From NCBI GenBank assembly GCA_016929775.1, contig JAFGIE010000055.1:1-6583 (forward strand): 6,583 nucleotides of DNA. Direction: 5' to 3'. Position 1 is the first letter of the stretch; the number at the start of each line of letters is the position of its first letter. The stretch comes from Anaerolineae bacterium. Lineage in GTDB: Bacteria; Chloroflexota; Anaerolineae; JAFGEY01. The notes under the pieces are model-generated. The model saw only the letters and a list, made by a program, of their open reading frames with translations. It ran no database searches and was not told the origin of the DNA. The translations under genes were made by a program, and so were the position numbers. Shown piece after piece: positions 1 to 6,583 of this stretch.

Positions 1-100
1 AGAGGGGCGGTTCGGCGGGCGCGGAGAGGGGCGCGAAGAGGGGCGGTTCGGCGGGCGCGGAGAGGGGCGCGAAGAGGGGCGGTTCGCGAACCGCCCCTAC
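1..100. repeat. 36-bp tandem repeat array, two full copies plus a partial third
   Basis: Bases 1-36 and 37-72 are identical 36-bp units. A third copy starts at 73 and matches for 14 bases before switching into the reverse complement of itself. Each unit contains the short motif AGAGGGGCG twice, so this motif appears at 1, 25, 37, 61 and 73 with alternating 24 and 12 base spacing. The array runs off the left edge of the window, so its full copy number is unknown. It contains no convincing gene or promoter. It occupies the space just upstream of the membrane-protein gene. Its high identity suggests recent expansion by slippage or recombination. Confidence 0.93.
75..98. repeat. Perfect 24-bp palindrome closing the 36-bp array
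   Basis: AGGGGCGGTTCG at 75-86 is followed immediately by its exact reverse complement CGAACCGCCCCT at 87-98, then AC. The right end therefore reads CCCCTAC, the same terminus as the palindromes near 3150 and 3195. As RNA it would need a small loop formed by opening the central CGCG. It looks like the short palindromic intergenic repeats seen in many copies in some Chloroflexota genomes; that likeness is from memory and not tested. It could also work as a terminator for an upstream gene, but no T-run follows it. Confidence 0.85.
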
Positions 101-141
101 GGGGGATGGTGGTGGGCGTTAGGGGCGCCGATCTCGGGCGT

Positions 142-945
142 ATGTCCACGCAGGGTCGCCCGGCGCGCCTGCTGAATGGCGCGATCTTGGTCCTGTCGAG
201 CGCGATCGGCGTCGTCGCCTTTGTGTATCCCTTTGTCCAGCCCGCGGCAGCGGCGGGCGCCTTCCAGGGGGGCGCCGCCCACGCTCAGGACGCCGCCCTG
301 GTGTTTGGCCTGCTGGTCGCCCTCTCGTTGGGCGCGGTGCTGGGCAATCTCGTCGGCGGAGGGCTGAATGCCAAGATCGTCGCCGCCCTGGGCGTGCTGA
401 CAGCGGTCAACGCCGTGCTGCGCGCCGTGCCAGGCCCGGTGGGCTTTTCGGCCATACACGCCCTGCCGATCCTCGCCGGCTACTGCTATGGCCCCATGTT
501 CGGCTACCTGCTGGGCGCGCTGTCGGTGGGCGTCTCTGCCCTGCTGGGGGCGGGGGTGGGGCCTTGGCTGCCCTACCAGATGCTTGCCGTGGGCTGGGTC
601 GGTCTGACCTCGGGTTGGCTCCCCGCCCTGCGCCGCCGCCCGCGCCTCGAGGTCGGCGCCCTCGCCGCATGGGGCATCGTGTGGGGCATGGCGTTTGGCT
701 TGATCATGAACCTGTGGTTTTGGCCCTACATCTATGACCCCACGCAGGCGGGCCTGTACTGGGAGCCCGGGACGGGCGCGCTCGCGATCCTCAAGCGCTA
801 CCTCTCCTTCTATGTCGTGACCTCGCTGTGGTGGGACCTGGGCCGAGCAGCCGGCAATGTCACCCTGATCCTGCTCTTCGGGGCGCCCGTGCTCCGCCTC
901 CTGCGCCGCTTCCGGCGGCGCTTCACCTTTCACTTGCACGTTTGA
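142..945 (+). CDS. ECF-transporter S-component-like integral membrane protein
   Basis: This is a predicted 267-residue inner-membrane protein. Hydrophobic segments lie at roughly residues 11-32, 52-71, 78-95, 103-138, 142-160, 171-195 and 235-254, and the C-terminus is arginine-rich and presumably cytoplasmic. The size, alanine/glycine-rich helices and the segment GPWLPYQMLAVGWVG (residues 140-154) resemble substrate-binding S components of energy-coupling-factor vitamin or metal transporters. Such proteins capture a small nutrient and dock on an EcfA/EcfA'/EcfT energizing module. No ATPase or EcfT gene is visible here, so the module would have to be encoded elsewhere. The substrate cannot be named. 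The start at 142 is chosen because the protein then begins a few residues before the first membrane helix. An in-frame ATG at 106 would add 12 residues, and neither start has a clear ribosome binding site. The only alternative I can offer is an uncharacterised membrane protein. Confidence 0.72.
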   Translation: MSTQGRPARLLNGAILVLSSAIGVVAFVYPFVQPAAAAGAFQGGAAHAQDAALVFGLLVALSLGAVLGNLVGGGLNAKIVAALGVLTAVNAVLRAVPGPVGFSAIHALPILAGYCYGPMFGYLLGALSVGVSALLGAGVGPWLPYQMLAVGWVGLTSGWLPALRRRPRLEVGALAAWGIVWGMAFGLIMNLWFWPYIYDPTQAGLYWEPGTGALAILKRYLSFYVVTSLWWDLGRAAGNVTLILLFGAPVLRLLRRFRRRFTFHLHV

Positions 946-961
946 CCGTTTTCCGTACAAT
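934..961 (+). promoter_or_regulatory. Candidate promoter for transketolase
   Basis: A good -10 box TACAAT lies at 956-961 (5 of 6 to consensus). A weak -35, TTGCAC, lies at 934-939, giving a 16-bp spacer. Transcription would start near 968 and give a leader of about 77 bases before the transketolase ATG. The promoter overlaps the last codons of the upstream gene. A better -35-like box (TTGACC, 942-947) is too close to this -10 to pair with it. Confidence 0.4.
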
Positions 962-988
962 ACACGAGATGCCATTACGACCATCGAC

Positions 989-1016
989 GAGCCCGTGCCG
1001 GGCGCGGGACGGGCTC
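989..1016 (+). promoter_or_regulatory. GC-rich hairpin in the transketolase leader
   Basis: GAGCCCGT at 989-996 pairs perfectly with ACGGGCTC at 1009-1016 around a 12-base loop, followed by TTT at 1017-1019. It lies 17 bases upstream of the Shine-Dalgarno sequence. It could be a weak intrinsic terminator for the membrane-protein transcript, an attenuator, or a stabilising 5' hairpin on the transketolase mRNA. The short T-run makes efficient termination doubtful. I do not recognise a known riboswitch class in the surrounding sequence. Confidence 0.5.
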
Positions 1017-1033
1017 TTTGACTACACTGCCTC

Positions 1034-1039
1034 AGGAGG
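1034..1039 (+). promoter_or_regulatory. Shine-Dalgarno sequence fixing the transketolase start
   Basis: AGGAGG lies 5 bases before the ATG at 1045. It rules in favour of that ATG over an in-frame TTG at 1018, which would overlap the leader hairpin's T-run and has no ribosome binding site. Confidence 0.9.
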
Positions 1040-1044
1040 ATACC

Positions 1045-3045
1045 ATGCCTGCCGAACTCGACCAGCTGTGCGTCAACACCATTCGCTTTCTGTCCGCCGA
1101 TGCCGTCGAGAAAGCCAATTCGGGACACCCCGGCATGCCGATGGGCATGGCGGATGCGGCGTACGTGCTGTGGACCCAGTTCATGGCACACAACCCGGCG
1201 AATCCGGCGTGGGTCGATCGCGACCGCTTTGTCCTCTCGGCAGGGCACGGCTCGATGCTGCTCTACAGCTTGCTCTACTTGACCGGCTATGACATGCCGC
1301 TGGACGAGATCAAGCGCTTCCGGCAGTGGGAGAGCAAGACGCCCGGGCATCCCGAATACGACCTCGCCTCCGGCATCGAGACCACCACCGGGCCCCTGGG
1401 CCAAGGCTTTGCCACCGGCGTCGGCATGGCGCTCGCCACGCGCATGTTGGCTGCGCGCTATAACCAGCCCGGGCACACGATCGTCGACCACCACGTGTAT
1501 GGCATTGTCAGCGACGGCGACCTCATGGAGGGCATTTCTTCCGAAGCCGCTTCCCTCGCCGGGCACCTGGGCCTCTCTGAGATCATTTACCTGTACGACG
1601 ACAACAAGATCTCGCTCGTCGGCCCCACCGCGTGGTCGTTCACCGAGGACGTCGGCGCGCGCTTTCGCGCCTACGACTGGTTCGTCCAGGAGGTGGATGG
1701 CCTCGACCGGGACGGGATCGCCGCCGCGATCCGGGCGGCACAAGCCGAGAGCGCACGTCCCGCGCTGATCATGGTCCGCTCGCACATCGGCTATGGCGCC
1801 CCGACCAAGCAGGACACTGCCGACGCGCACGGCAGCCCGCTCGGTCAGGACGAGGTCGACGGCGCCAAGCGGGCCCTCGGTTGGCCGATCGAGCCCAAGT
1901 TCCTGATCCCCGACGAGGCGCTGGCGCACATGCGCGGCGCCGTCGCCGCGGGCAAGGCTGCCGAGGCGGCGTGGCAGGCGCGCTTTGACGCGTATGCCGC
2001 CGCCTATCCCGACCTCGCCGCCGAGTTCACGGCGCGCATGCGCGGCGAGCTGCCCGCGGGCTGGGATGCCGATCTGCCCGCCTTTGCGGACACGTCCAAG
2101 CCGATCGCCACCCGCAACGCGGCAAACGTGGCCCAGAACGCCCTCGCCGCGCGCGTGCCGGCGCTCGTCGGCGGCTCGGCTGACCTCTCCGCCTCGACCA
2201 AGACGCTGATCAACGGCGAGGGCAACCTGGGCAAGGGCGATTTCGTGTCGCGCAACATCCGGTTTGGGGTGCGCGAGCACGCCATGGGCGCTATGTTGAA
2301 TGGCCTCGCCCTGCACGGCGGGTTTATCCCCTACGGCGGCACCTTTCTCACCTTCTCCGATTACATGCGTCCCGCCATCCGCCTGGCGGCGCTGATGAGG
2401 GTGCACGTGATCTATGTCTTTACCCACGACTCGGTGTGGCTGGGCGAGGACGGGCCGACCCACCAGCCGGTGGAACACGTCGCCGCGCTGCGCACGATCC
2501 CCAACCTGACCGTGATCCGGCCCTCCGACGCGACCGAGTCCGCGGCGGCGTGGCGGTATGCCGTGCAGGCCGATGGCCCGGTGGCCCTGATCTTGACGCG
2601 GCAGAACATCGAGGTCCTGGACCGGACGCACTATCCGCCCGCCAGCGAGCTGGAAAAGGGCGCCTACGTCCTCGCGGACGCGGACGGCGCGCCCGACCTG
2701 ATCTTGATCGCCTCCGGATCGGAGGTCTCGGTGGCGCTCGCCGCGCGCGAGGTCCTCGCCGGCAAGGGCGTTGTCGCGCGCGTGGTGGCGATGCCCAGTT
2801 GGGAGCTCTACGAGGCCCAGCCGCAGGCGTATCGCGATCAAGTGCTCCCGCCCGCCGTCACCGCGCGCCTGGCGGTCGAAGCTGGCGTGTCGATGGGCTG
2901 GGCGCGCTACGTCGGACCGGCAGGCGACGTGGTCGCCCTCGACCGGTTTGGTGCCTCGGCGCCCTACAAGGTGCTGATGGAAAAGTGGGGGTACACGGGC
3001 CCTGCGGTCGCCGCGCGCGCGCTTGCCCTCCTGGGGCGCGCCTAG
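1045..3045 (+). CDS. tkt: Transketolase
   Basis: The 666-residue product is a full-length transketolase, a cytoplasmic thiamine-diphosphate enzyme. It moves two-carbon ketol units from ketoses such as xylulose 5-phosphate to aldoses in the pentose phosphate pathway. Domains run in the usual order: TPP-binding PP domain (about 1-330), pyrimidine-binding domain (about 350-525) and C-terminal domain (about 545-666). Visible family residues include H28 in SGHPG, H68 in GHGS, H102 in TPGHPE, the TGPLGQG loop (115-121), the metal/TPP motif from D157-G158-D159 to N187, H262 in DAHGSPLG, the catalytic glutamate E411 in VREHAMG, and H473 in DGPTHQP. All residues expected for activity are present, and the length matches bacterial TktA/TktB. 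The gene follows the membrane-protein gene on the same strand by 99 bases, but it appears to have its own promoter and leader. A strong hairpin terminator follows. The N-terminal TPP motif, the central domain and the C-terminus are on one chain, so it is not a split transketolase. Confidence 0.98.
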   Translation: MPAELDQLCVNTIRFLSADAVEKANSGHPGMPMGMADAAYVLWTQFMAHNPANPAWVDRDRFVLSAGHGSMLLYSLLYLTGYDMPLDEIKRFRQWESKTPGHPEYDLASGIETTTGPLGQGFATGVGMALATRMLAARYNQPGHTIVDHHVYGIVSDGDLMEGISSEAASLAGHLGLSEIIYLYDDNKISLVGPTAWSFTEDVGARFRAYDWFVQEVDGLDRDGIAAAIRAAQAESARPALIMVRSHIGYGAPTKQDTADAHGSPLGQDEVDGAKRALGWPIEPKFLIPDEALAHMRGAVAAGKAAEAAWQARFDAYAAAYPDLAAEFTARMRGELPAGWDADLPAFADTSKPIATRNAANVAQNALAARVPALVGGSADLSASTKTLINGEGNLGKGDFVSRNIRFGVREHAMGAMLNGLALHGGFIPYGGTFLTFSDYMRPAIRLAALMRVHVIYVFTHDSVWLGEDGPTHQPVEHVAALRTIPNLTVIRPSDATESAAAWRYAVQADGPVALILTRQNIEVLDRTHYPPASELEKGAYVLADADGAPDLILIASGSEVSVALAAREVLAGKGVVARVVAMPSWELYEAQPQAYRDQVLPPAVTARLAVEAGVSMGWARYVGPAGDVVALDRFGASAPYKVLMEKWGYTGPAVAARALALLGRA

Positions 3046-3084
3046 GACGCAGCTGCGCCGGTCGGTAGGTATCTCTTGCAGCAA

Positions 3085-3130
3085 AGGCGCCAGGCACTCG
3101 ACCAGTGCCTGGCGCCTCGCGCGATCTTTT
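3085..3130 (+). terminator. Hairpin terminator after transketolase, possibly two-way
   Basis: A perfect 14-bp stem, AGGCGCCAGGCACT at 3085-3098 with AGTGCCTGGCGCCT at 3104-3117, closes a 5-base loop. On the plus strand the T-run (3127-3130) is offset by 9 bases. On the minus strand the stem is followed directly by a short T-run (complement of AAA at 3083-3085). It sits between converging genes, so it may stop transcription from both sides. Confidence 0.78.
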
Positions 3131-3231
3131 CTGTAGGGGGTGCCCCCTACGACCCCCGCTGCGCGATCTCGTCTTCTGTAGAGGGCGCCCCCTACGACCC
3201 CCGCTGCGCGCTCTCGTCTTCCGTAGGGGGG
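3119..3231. repeat. 45-bp tandem repeats with internal GTAGGGG palindromes
   Basis: Two 45-bp units (3131-3175 and 3176-3220) differ at only 3 positions. A left partial copy (3119-3130, with a 3-base deletion) and a right partial copy (3221-3231) flank them. Unit 1 has GTAGGGGG at 3133-3140 facing CCCCCTAC at 3143-3150. Unit 2 has GTAGAGGG at 3178-3185 facing CCCCCTAC at 3188-3195, with one mismatch. The right partial keeps only the left arm. The array fills most of the gap between the transketolase terminator and the stop codon of the glycosidase gene. The left partial copy supplies the T-run of the transketolase terminator. It encodes nothing credible. Confidence 0.92.
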
Positions 3232-3242
3232 CGAAGGACCGT

Positions 3243-5207
3243 CTACTTGGCCTGGTAGGCGTACAGCGCGAACGTGAACGGTGCCGGAAGGTGCACCTCC
3301 AGCTCGCCATCCGCGCCGACCTGCGCCGTGAAATCCCGCCCGTACCCGGCGACGCACGTCGCCTCTACCTGTCGCCCGGCAAGGCCCCACAGGCGCAGGC
3401 GGGCGTGCGCCCGCTCGGTCCACTCGCGGTAGACGATCAGGTACCCCGCGTCCCCGCGCAGCGATTGGAACCCGGTCCAGGAAAAGCCCGACGGCTCCTC
3501 GCCGACCGGCAGGATCAGCCCCTCGTGCAGGCGCGCCTGGTGCGCGCGGTAGGTGCGCACCAGCGGCGCGATCGCGAACGCCTCTTCGGGCAGGCCCGTC
3601 GCCTCGAACCAGGCGAGCGGCTGCGCCGCCATGGTCACCGCAAAGCAGTAGTCAAAGGGCACGCGCGCCGGCGCCAGCGGATCGCCCGCCGGATAGCGGT
3701 CTGCGTTGCGCCACTTGTTGAGGAACTCGATCTGGAGGTTCTGCGCTGGGACATAGGGCGACAGCATCCACAGGTTGCGCAGCGTCCAGTGCGGGTAGTA
3801 GTTGCTCCAGTCGGTGTAGCGGTTCTCGAGAAAGATGTTGCCGTAGGCGTTCCCATAGTGGTAGCCCCACCGGCGCCCTGCGGTCACGTCGAGGTTGAAC
3901 ACCGCCTGCCCCTCCGTCGCCGCCATGACGCGCTCGAACATGGCGCGCAGGTTGCGGTCCGCGCGCTTGTCGGGCAGCAGGATCCCGTCGATCTTGTACG
4001 TGCGGATCCCGTGTGCGCGGTAGAGGCCGATCAGGACGTCGGCGTCCGCCTTCCAGTGCGCATAGCTGTCGTCGGCGCTCGGGTTGAACCACACGCACAG
4101 CTCGATCCCTAGCGCGCGCGCGCGTGCGGCGACCGGGCCCAGCCCCTCCGGAAAGCGTGCGGGGTGGGGCGACCAAAAGCCGGCGTCATCCCAAATGCCG
4201 GACAGGCTCCCGCCGGCGAAGGCCGAGTTGGACGTCCGTCCCGCCTGCCAGCCGTCGTCGAGCTGGAAATGGCTGATCCCCAACCGCGCCCCACGCTCCA
4301 GCTCGGCGAGGGCAAAGTCCGCCCCGATCCGGGTGTCCTGCCCGCGATCGCCCCACGTGTTCAGCAGCACCATCTCGTCGCGATCGGGGGCGTGCGTCCG
4401 GATCTGCCGCTGGTAGGTGCGCAGCGCAGCAAGCAGGCCCAGCTCAGCGCCGGGATCGTCCGTCCCTGTCGTGCAGGGCGCCACGCCGAGCACGCTCCCA
4501 TAGCCGCGCATCCACGCCTCGGCGTCCAGGTCGGTGGGGACCAGTCCCACGCCCGCGACGCGGATCTCGCCGATGCGGTGCGCAAAGTCGTAGCCGGGCC
4601 ACGCGAGCTGCACGTCCGAGCAGGGCGCTTCCTTGAGCAAGAACAGCCCCTGCCCGGCGGCAGGGTCGCGGATCAGGAGCAGGTTGCCCGCCAACCGGCC
4701 CTCGTGGCGGTAGGGGAGCGCCGCCTGCCGCGTGACCAGCGTGTTGCGCCGGTCGGTGACGTCGTAAAAGCGCACGCAGTCCAGGCGCAGGTGAGGCTGG
4801 GGGAGGCAGAGCCGGTCGAGGGTCGTCTCGCCGCCCCACAGGTCCGTCCCCTCGCCGCGCAGGTGGAGGTCGCACGCCATCGCCGGGCAGCCGGGGTAGA
4901 TCCGGAAGCGGCGCCGCACGTGCAGCGCGCCCAGGCGCGCCGTCACGTCGACCTGCAGATGTGCGGGTGTGTAGGCGGTCGCCGGACGATCGAGGAGCGC
5001 AAGGGCGCCCTCGCCTGGCGCAGGGGCCGCCGCACCGGACAGATCGACGTCGGGAGCGGCGCCGGTCAGCGTCCAGGCGTGCCCGCCGACCAGGTCGACC
5101 ACCTCTTGCCCGATCAGGTGTCCGTCGTTCCATAGAAACGTCCGCTTTATGCGGTCGTTTTCTAGAACCAACAGCTCGCCCTCGCGCCTGGCGCGACAGC
5201 TTGTCAT
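3243..5207 (-). CDS. GH36-like alpha-galactosidase-type glycoside hydrolase
   Basis: The 654-residue product resembles clan GH-D alpha-galactosidases (melibiase type), which cleave terminal alpha-galactosides with retention. Architecture fits family 36: an N-terminal beta-sandwich (about 1-265), a (beta/alpha)8 barrel (about 275-545) and a small C-terminal beta domain (about 570-654). In the barrel, HFQLDDGWQ (313-321) is a typical strand-end motif. YKID (404-407) matches the KxD motif, so D407 is the probable nucleophile. The acid/base is less clear: ENRYTDWSNY (461-470) makes D466 the best candidate. No signal peptide is visible, so it should act in the cytoplasm on imported sugars. The start is supported by AGAAGGA 6 bases upstream, inside the 15-base gap after the dehydrogenase gene, which implies one transcript and possible translational coupling. 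Substrate may not be galactose: relatives of GH36 include other alpha-glycosidases. Family confidence is good, exact specificity low. Confidence 0.82.
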   Translation of the reverse strand: MTSCRARREGELLVLENDRIKRTFLWNDGHLIGQEVVDLVGGHAWTLTGAAPDVDLSGAAAPAPGEGALALLDRPATAYTPAHLQVDVTARLGALHVRRRFRIYPGCPAMACDLHLRGEGTDLWGGETTLDRLCLPQPHLRLDCVRFYDVTDRRNTLVTRQAALPYRHEGRLAGNLLLIRDPAAGQGLFLLKEAPCSDVQLAWPGYDFAHRIGEIRVAGVGLVPTDLDAEAWMRGYGSVLGVAPCTTGTDDPGAELGLLAALRTYQRQIRTHAPDRDEMVLLNTWGDRGQDTRIGADFALAELERGARLGISHFQLDDGWQAGRTSNSAFAGGSLSGIWDDAGFWSPHPARFPEGLGPVAARARALGIELCVWFNPSADDSYAHWKADADVLIGLYRAHGIRTYKIDGILLPDKRADRNLRAMFERVMAATEGQAVFNLDVTAGRRWGYHYGNAYGNIFLENRYTDWSNYYPHWTLRNLWMLSPYVPAQNLQIEFLNKWRNADRYPAGDPLAPARVPFDYCFAVTMAAQPLAWFEATGLPEEAFAIAPLVRTYRAHQARLHEGLILPVGEEPSGFSWTGFQSLRGDAGYLIVYREWTERAHARLRLWGLAGRQVEATCVAGYGRDFTAQVGADGELEVHLPAPFTFALYAYQAK

Positions 5208-5222
5208 AAATCGTCCTTCTAC

Positions 5223-6488
5223 CTACACGTTCACGATCCGGCCCACGTCCCCGGTTGCCGCGGCTTCCAGGACCGGGCCCATGTAGGCGTCGACCATGTC
5301 CGCCGTCATCGGGATCGGCATGTTCTCCAGCTTCATCTTGAGCTGCGGGTCCTTGGCTGCCGCCAGGGCGCGCGCGATGTGCGCCTCGGTAAAGCCGGGC
5401 AGCTCGCTCAAGCGCACCGGCATGCCGATCCGGCGCGCCAGCTCGAACATCGCTTCCGCGACCGCCTCGCCCAGCGCGCGCCCTGCCAGGCGGTCCACGT
5501 CGGCGTCCGTCAGGCCCGCGTCGCGGTAGATCTGGCCCACGACGCGCAGCGCGGGCTCGATCGCGGGCGCGAAAAAGACCGTGTAGTAGGGGTTCATCAT
5601 CGCGCAGGCGCGCCCGTGGCTCGTCACGTCGACCAGCGAAAAGCTCGTCAGGTGCCCGCCGTTCGTCCCCCCGATCATGATCGCGTACCCGCCCAGGTCG
5701 GTGCCCTGTCCCAGTGCGCGCCGCGCCGCCAGGTCTGCCGGGTTGCGCACTGCCTGCTCGACGTGCGACACGATCAGTCGGATGCCTTCGGATGCGACCG
5801 GGGCGACCTGGGCGTAGGACGGCTTGCCTACCGCCCCGTACAGCACTTCAAGCGAGTGCGAGACCCCGTCCATGGCGCCGTCGGCTGTGAACCTGGGCGA
5901 CATGGTCGCCGTCACGTCATAGTCAAAGAGTGCGCGCGCGGGCACGATCGCGTCGTCCACGATCAACTTTTTCTGGCCCGTCGCCAGATCGGTGATGTTC
6001 GAGTACTTGGTCAGGTGCGCCGCCGAGCTCGCCGCTGTCTGGATCGCCAAGGTCGGCGTCAGCGCCGCGCCCGCGCCTGCCAGCGCCGCGCTCACCTGGT
6101 TCGTGCCAAAGAAGGGGTCGATCGCGCGCGTGCCCAGCGTGCGCAGCACCTCCGCTGCCTTGGCGGCGTCGATCGTGCTGCCCCCGCCGAGCACGACCAG
6201 CAGATCGTACGCCAGCTCGTCCAGGGCGGCGGCGATCCGGTACAGGTCCTCGCGCGGCGCGTTGGGCTGTGCGCCCGCCACCTCGCCGACGAGGTCTACG
6301 CCCGCCGCCGCCAGCGAGGCGCGGACCGTGGCGACCAGCGCATCGCTGCCGCCATAGGTCGAACGGACCAGCGCCGCGCGCTGCCCCAGCGCTGCCGCCA
6401 GGCGCCCCGCCTCTCCCAGCACGCCCGAACCGTGGACGTAGGCCTCTCCCTTGAAATCGTGCAGCAGCCGGTCGGCTGTATCGCTCAT
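5223..6488 (-). CDS. Iron-containing alcohol dehydrogenase family protein
   Basis: The 421-residue product belongs to the group III (Fe-type) alcohol dehydrogenases, cytoplasmic NAD(P)-linked enzymes that interconvert alcohols or polyols and carbonyls. The N-terminal half is the nucleotide-binding domain, with the hallmark GGGSTIDAAK at 101-110. The helical C-terminal half carries likely metal ligands: D207 and H211 in DGVSHSLE, H279 in GGHLTSFS and H291 in SHGRACA. Length is somewhat above the usual 380-390 residues. The ATG is backed by AGGAG 6 bases upstream. It is the first gene of a two-gene unit with the glycosidase 15 bases downstream and has a strong promoter-like sequence ahead of it. 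This placement suggests work on a sugar-derived alcohol or aldehyde, but the substrate cannot be read from sequence. Glycerol dehydrogenase or dehydroquinate-synthase-like relatives are less likely given the D-x3-H and SHG motifs. Confidence 0.88.
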   Translation of the reverse strand: MSDTADRLLHDFKGEAYVHGSGVLGEAGRLAAALGQRAALVRSTYGGSDALVATVRASLAAAGVDLVGEVAGAQPNAPREDLYRIAAALDELAYDLLVVLGGGSTIDAAKAAEVLRTLGTRAIDPFFGTNQVSAALAGAGAALTPTLAIQTAASSAAHLTKYSNITDLATGQKKLIVDDAIVPARALFDYDVTATMSPRFTADGAMDGVSHSLEVLYGAVGKPSYAQVAPVASEGIRLIVSHVEQAVRNPADLAARRALGQGTDLGGYAIMIGGTNGGHLTSFSLVDVTSHGRACAMMNPYYTVFFAPAIEPALRVVGQIYRDAGLTDADVDRLAGRALGEAVAEAMFELARRIGMPVRLSELPGFTEAHIARALAAAKDPQLKMKLENMPIPMTADMVDAYMGPVLEAAATGDVGRIVNV

Positions 6489-6536
6489 GGTTCTCTCCTC
6501 TCGTCGTCACAACACGTATGGCACTTGCCGGGACCA

Positions 6537-6565
6537 GTCATAACACAGAAGAGGCCCCTTGTCAA
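6537..6565 (-). promoter_or_regulatory. Promoter of the dehydrogenase/glycosidase operon
   Basis: On the minus strand, a perfect -35 TTGACA (6565-6560) is followed after exactly 17 bases by TATGAC (6542-6537). TG precedes the -10 at the extended position (TGT just upstream). Transcription would begin near 6530, giving a leader of about 42 bases before the dehydrogenase ATG at 6488. I see no clear repressor operator between the -10 and the start codon. Confidence 0.65.
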
Positions 6566-6583
6566 CCGCGTCTCTGGAACCCA

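Noticed and set aside
1..100. A CRISPR array at the left edge
   Set aside because: The units are directly contiguous with no unique spacers between them, and the motif is an internally repetitive palindrome-type repeat.
1018..1044. Alternative TTG start for transketolase at 1018
   Set aside because: It has no ribosome binding site and overlaps the leader hairpin's T-run. The ATG at 1045 has AGGAGG at ideal spacing.
946..1044. A TPP riboswitch upstream of transketolase
   Set aside because: The gap is under 100 bases and I do not see the conserved THI-box segments; only a single simple hairpin is apparent.
3119..3231. A CRISPR array between the converging genes
   Set aside because: The whole 45-bp unit repeats, including what would be spacer, so there are no variable spacers, and no cas gene is present.
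97..3423. A very long minus-strand open frame (over 1,100 codons) opposite the membrane-protein and transketolase genes
   Set aside because: Its translation is arginine/glycine/histidine-rich, low in hydrophobic order and shows no domain. It is antisense to a clearly conserved transketolase and even runs through the repeat array. High GC content makes such stop-free antisense frames common.
3105..5135. Long plus-strand open frames (3105-4112 and 4164-5135) opposite the glycosidase gene
   Set aside because: They are antisense to a protein with clear family motifs, and their translations have biased composition and no recognisable fold. One also starts inside the terminator and crosses the tandem repeat.

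Overview
The window is a GC-rich, densely coding bacterial chromosome segment. It holds four complete, uninterrupted genes in two converging blocks. The gene style and the palindromic GTAGGGG...CCCCTAC-type repeats between genes suggest a Chloroflexota (Anaerolineae-like) bacterium. That assignment is an inference from gene style and repeat appearance, not proven by any marker gene here.

Layout: bases 1-100 are a 36-bp tandem repeat ending in a perfect 24-bp palindrome. The plus-strand block follows: a multi-spanning membrane protein resembling an ECF-transporter substrate-binding (S) component (142-945), then a full-length transketolase (1045-3045). A candidate promoter lies at the 3' end of the membrane-protein gene, and a GC-rich hairpin sits in the transketolase leader. 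Transketolase is followed by a 14-bp-stem hairpin terminator. A second repeat array comes next (45-bp period, about 3119-3231), each unit holding a short GTAGGGG-type palindrome.

The minus-strand block reads toward it from the right. An iron-type alcohol dehydrogenase (6488-5223) is followed after only 15 bases by a GH36-like alpha-galactosidase-type glycosidase (5207-3243). Both have good ribosome binding sites, and one strong promoter-like signal (TTGACA, 17-bp spacer, extended -10) lies upstream at 6565-6537. They are very probably one transcript.

How the genes may work together: transketolase is central pentose-phosphate metabolism. The dehydrogenase/glycosidase pair looks like a small carbohydrate-use operon in which a cytoplasmic glycosidase releases a sugar and a Fe/NAD(P)-type dehydrogenase handles an alcohol or aldehyde. 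The actual substrates cannot be read from the sequence. I see no CRISPR array, phage gene, transposase, RNA gene or defence system. The most unusual material is the two intergenic repeat arrays.
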